The notes below the pieces were generated by a model. The model was not told the DNA's origin, did no database searches, and saw only the letters and a list, made by a program, of their open reading frames with translations. From NCBI RefSeq assembly GCF_000282575.1, contig NZ_AKJA01000054.1, forward strand, positions 1 to 35,683: DNA of 35,683 nt, in the 5' to 3' direction. Below, one piece after another: positions 33,123-35,683 of this stretch. The stretch's first letter is position 1; every line of letters begins with the position of its first letter. The DNA comes from Herbaspirillum sp. YR522 (GTDB lineage: Bacteria; Pseudomonadota; Gammaproteobacteria; Burkholderiales; Burkholderiaceae_D). Made by a program: the position numbers and the translations under genes.

Positions 33123-33823
33123 TCCTGCAGATCGAGGATGTACACGGCTACTACGGCAAGAGCCACATCCTGCAGGGCGTGTCGCTGCAGGTCGATGCGG
33201 GCGAGGTGATCACGCTGCTGGGCCGCAACGGCGCCGGCAAGACCACCACCTTGAAGAGCATCGTGGGCGTGGTTCCGCCTGCACCCGGACGGGTGGTGTT
33301 CGAAGGCCAGGAGGTGGCGGGCCTGCCACCGCACAAGATCGCCGCGCGTGGCCTGTGCCTGGTGCCGGAACATCGCGGCATCTTCAAGCTGCTCACCGTC
33401 GAGGAAAACCTGACCATGGCTGCCAGGCGCGAATCGGCCTGGGGCCTGGAAGACGTCTACCAGATCTTCCCGCGCCTCAAGGAGCGTCGCAAGAACGGCG
33501 GTGGCCAACTGTCGGGTGGCGAACAGCAGATGCTGGCCATCGCGCGCGCGCTGATGAACAACCCGCGACTGCTGATGCTCGACGAGCCGGTAGAGGGCCT
33601 GGCGCCGGTGATCGTCGACGAGATCGTGGCGCAGATCAAGCTGATCAAGGCCACCGGCATTCCCATCATCCTGGTCGAGCAGAACCTGGAAGTATGCACC
33701 CAGCTGGCCGACCGCCACTACATCATCGAACAGGGCCGCGTGGTCTACAGCGGCAGCAATGCCGAGTTCCTGGCCGACGACGGCGTCAAGGATCGCTACC
33801 TCGGCGTGAACCTGGCCGCCTAA
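33119..33823 (+). CDS. livF: ABC importer ATP-binding protein (LivF-like)
   Basis: A 234-residue ATPase, the usual LivF length. Walker A is GRNGAGKT (35-42), the signature LSGGEQQMLAIARAL, Walker B LLMLDEPVEGLAP, and switch region ILVEQNLE (Gln in place of His, as in many LivF). It overlaps livG by 4 bases and is followed after 20 bases by the M20-type hydrolase, so the enzyme is probably transcribed with the importer. Confidence 0.95.
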
Positions 33824-33843
33824 CCTCATCTACTGGAGTCATC

Positions 33844-35106
33844 ATGGACACGACAAGCACTGCAACCCGGCACGCCCTGCGCATCGATGGCAAGCGCCTC
33901 TGGGATTCGTTGATGGAACTGGGCCGCATCGGTGGCACCGCCAAGGGCGGCGTCTGCCGGCTGGCGCTCACCGACCTCGATCGCCAGGGGCGCGACCTGG
34001 TTACCTCATGGGCCCGTGCCGAAGGCATGAGCGTGGTGGTCGACCAGATCGGCAATATCTTCATGCGCCGCGACGGTCGCGACAACCACCTGCCGCCGGT
34101 GATGACCGGGTCGCATATCGACACCCAGCCCACCGGTGGCAAGTTCGACGGCAACTATGGCGTGCTGGCCGGCATCGAGGTGATCCGTACCCTCAACCGG
34201 CACGGCATCCAGACCGAGGCGCCCATCGAGGTGGCAGTGTGGACCAACGAGGAAGGTTCGCGCTTCGTGCCGGTGATGATGGGCTCGGGCGTATTCTGCG
34301 GCGCCTTCACGCTGGAGCATGCCTACAACGCCACCGATGTCGATGGCAAGAAGGTCCGGGACGAACTGGAACGCATCGGCTACATCGGCCAGCAGAAATG
34401 CGGCGACCACCCTATCGGCGCCTACTACGAGGCGCATATCGAACAGGGACCGGTGCTCGAAAACGCCGATACCGTCATCGGCGTGGTGCCGGCGGTGCTG
34501 GGACTGTCGTGGTACGACTGCACGGTGACCGGCTTCGAATCGCATGCGGGTCCAACACCGATGGAAATCCGCAAGGATGCCTTGCAGGTCGCCACCACCA
34601 TCATGCAGGAGGTGGTGGCCATCGCCCATCGCTATCCACCCTACGGACGGGGCACGGTAGGCCAGGTGCAGGTGATGCCCAACAGCCGCAACGTGATCCC
34701 GGGCCAGGTGAAGTTCTCGGTCGACCTGCGCAACGTCAACGACGACACGCTCAACCGCATGCATGAGGACCTGCTGGCCTACATCGAGGCGACGCGCCAG
34801 CAGAGCGGCCTGAAGATCGAGCTGGAGCGGGTGTCCTACTTCCCGCCGTGCCCGTTCCACCCCGATTGCGTCGACAACGTGCGCCAGGCCGCCGACGCGC
34901 TCGGCTACAAGACCATGGACGTGGTATCGGGCGCCGGCCACGATGCGATCTATGCCGCACGACTGGCACCGGCCGGCATGATCTTCGTGCCCTGCAAGGA
35001 CGGCGTGAGCCATAACGAGATCGAGGACGCCCAGCCCGATCACCTGGAAGCCGGCTGCAACGTGTTGCTGCAGGCGATGCTGGCCAGTGCCGGCGTAGTT
35101 GCCTGA
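33844..35106 (+). CDS. M20-family Zn hydrolase, N-carbamoyl-amino-acid/allantoate type
   Basis: A 420-residue amidohydrolase of the AmaB/HyuC/AllC branch of M20. Metal-site motifs are clear: GSHIDTQPTGGKFDG with His91 and Asp102, NEEGSR with Glu136-Glu137, YYEAHIEQGP with its His, and GVSHNE near the C-terminus. GRGTVGQVQVMPNSRNVIPG is in the dimerisation lid. The family removes the carbamoyl group from N-carbamoyl amino acids (including N-carbamoyl-beta-alanine) or ureido groups from allantoate. With the aminotransferase upstream, N-carbamoyl-beta-alanine is an attractive substrate, but allantoate-like compounds cannot be excluded. It lies 20 bases after livF; a TGGAG site precedes ATG 33844. 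Confidence 0.92.
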   Translation: MDTTSTATRHALRIDGKRLWDSLMELGRIGGTAKGGVCRLALTDLDRQGRDLVTSWARAEGMSVVVDQIGNIFMRRDGRDNHLPPVMTGSHIDTQPTGGKFDGNYGVLAGIEVIRTLNRHGIQTEAPIEVAVWTNEEGSRFVPVMMGSGVFCGAFTLEHAYNATDVDGKKVRDELERIGYIGQQKCGDHPIGAYYEAHIEQGPVLENADTVIGVVPAVLGLSWYDCTVTGFESHAGPTPMEIRKDALQVATTIMQEVVAIAHRYPPYGRGTVGQVQVMPNSRNVIPGQVKFSVDLRNVNDDTLNRMHEDLLAYIEATRQQSGLKIELERVSYFPPCPFHPDCVDNVRQAADALGYKTMDVVSGAGHDAIYAARLAPAGMIFVPCKDGVSHNEIEDAQPDHLEAGCNVLLQAMLASAGVVA

Positions 35107-35116
35107 GGAGCCGCGC

Positions 35117-35683
35117 ATGAAGATCGTGATCGCCCGCATGAACCATGAGACCAACACCTTCTCGCCCATCCCGACGCCGCTGGCGGCATTCGATCCGCAA
35201 TGGGACGAGGCCGCCCGCAGCAACCAGAAAGGTGCGCTGACCGCCATGGGCGCCTTCCTCGATATCGCCGAGGGGATCGATGCCGAGATCGTCACACCGC
35301 TGGCGGCCTGGGCCAACCCCAGCGCGGCGGTGGCCGCCGACGCCTATACGCTGATGTGCGACGCCATCGTGCGTGCGGTCGGCCAGGGCTGCGATGCCAT
35401 CATGCTCGACCTGCACGGTGCCATGGTAGCCGAGAACGCCGATGATGGCGAAGGCGCATTGCTCGAACGCATCCGCCAGGTGGCACCCGACACGCCGATG
35501 ACGGTAGCGCTGGACCTGCACGGCAACGTGACCCGGAAGATGGTGCAACACGCCGACATCATCGTCAGCTTCAAGACCTATCCCCACATCGACATGTACG
35601 AGACCGGTGAACATGCCGCACGCCTGCTGCTGGATCTGCTGGCGCGCCGGTCGCGGCCGGTGATCGGCTGGCGCCAGCTGCCG
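35117..35683 (+). CDS. M81-family metallopeptidase (MlrC-like), N-terminal part
   Basis: Only the first 189 codons are in the window; the gene runs off the right edge. MNHETNTFSP at 8-17 is the family signature. LDLHGAM (97-103) and ALDLHGN (131-137) follow. Asp133, His135 and His157 (TYPHID) have the spacing of the zinc ligands of MlrC, the last enzyme of microcystin breakdown. Relatives in soil and plant bacteria sit beside ABC importers and amidohydrolases, so this one is more likely to act on peptides or amides of other origin. It starts 10 bases after the M20 gene with a GGAG site. Confidence 0.9.
   Translation, partial: MKIVIARMNHETNTFSPIPTPLAAFDPQWDEAARSNQKGALTAMGAFLDIAEGIDAEIVTPLAAWANPSAAVAADAYTLMCDAIVRAVGQGCDAIMLDLHGAMVAENADDGEGALLERIRQVAPDTPMTVALDLHGNVTRKMVQHADIIVSFKTYPHIDMYETGEHAARLLLDLLARRSRPVIGWRQLP

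Overview
The window is GC-rich and densely coded. Its gene content (NodT-type outer-membrane factors, DHA2 and RND pumps, Liv-type ABC importer, MocR and HxlR regulators, ScoAB) fits a betaproteobacterium of the order Burkholderiales. An Oxalobacteraceae/Herbaspirillum-like host is my best guess; this is inference from protein style, with no rRNA or marker gene in view. I see no tRNA, rRNA, insertion sequence or CRISPR array.

Layout. (1) 1-5559: the start of a type I secretion ABC transporter (minus, cut by the window edge), a methyl-accepting chemotaxis protein (minus), then a plus-strand set of two small paralogous lipoproteins and an 807-residue RTX/FrpC-like protein. (2) 5608-11537: a minus-strand RND efflux operon (pump, membrane-fusion protein, NodT outer-membrane factor). 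(3) 11944-13672: an MpaB-like (DUF2236) protein, a 72-residue peptide with a double-glycine-type leader, and a secreted c-type cytochrome. (4) 13900-18109: an EmrAB-type pump divergent from its own NodT outer-membrane factor. (5) 18126-20335: an SDR / HxlR regulator / ketopantoate-reductase-like operon behind a consensus promoter sitting inside a palindromic operator. (6) 20377-22571: scoAB CoA transferase divergent from a PAS-LuxR regulator. (7) 22578-25702: a LysR regulator divergent from an NAD(P)-binding protein plus DsbA-like pair, then a HAD hydrolase. (8) 25743-35683: a MocR regulator divergent from a beta-alanine:pyruvate-type aminotransferase, followed by a branched-chain-type ABC importer (substrate-binding protein, LivHMGF), an N-carbamoyl-amino-acid-hydrolase-like M20 enzyme and the start of an M81 (MlrC-like) metallopeptidase.

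How the genes may work together. The last block looks like uptake and breakdown of an amide or carbamoyl compound ending in an omega-amino acid such as beta-alanine. Regions 2, 4 and 5 are export and stress functions. Regions 4 and 5 share a similar operator sequence, so the redox-type HxlR regulator may control both its own operon and the EmrAB/NodT pump.

The best candidate for an undescribed system is region 1: a probable type I-secreted RTX protein with a possible permuted papain-like N-terminal domain (His19/Cys110) and a FrpC-type module whose cleavage-site Asp is Ser. Translationally coupled upstream are two diverged lipoproteins that could be immunity proteins, with a T1SS transporter nearby. 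A lux-box-like palindrome upstream of this locus recurs upstream of the MpaB-like gene.
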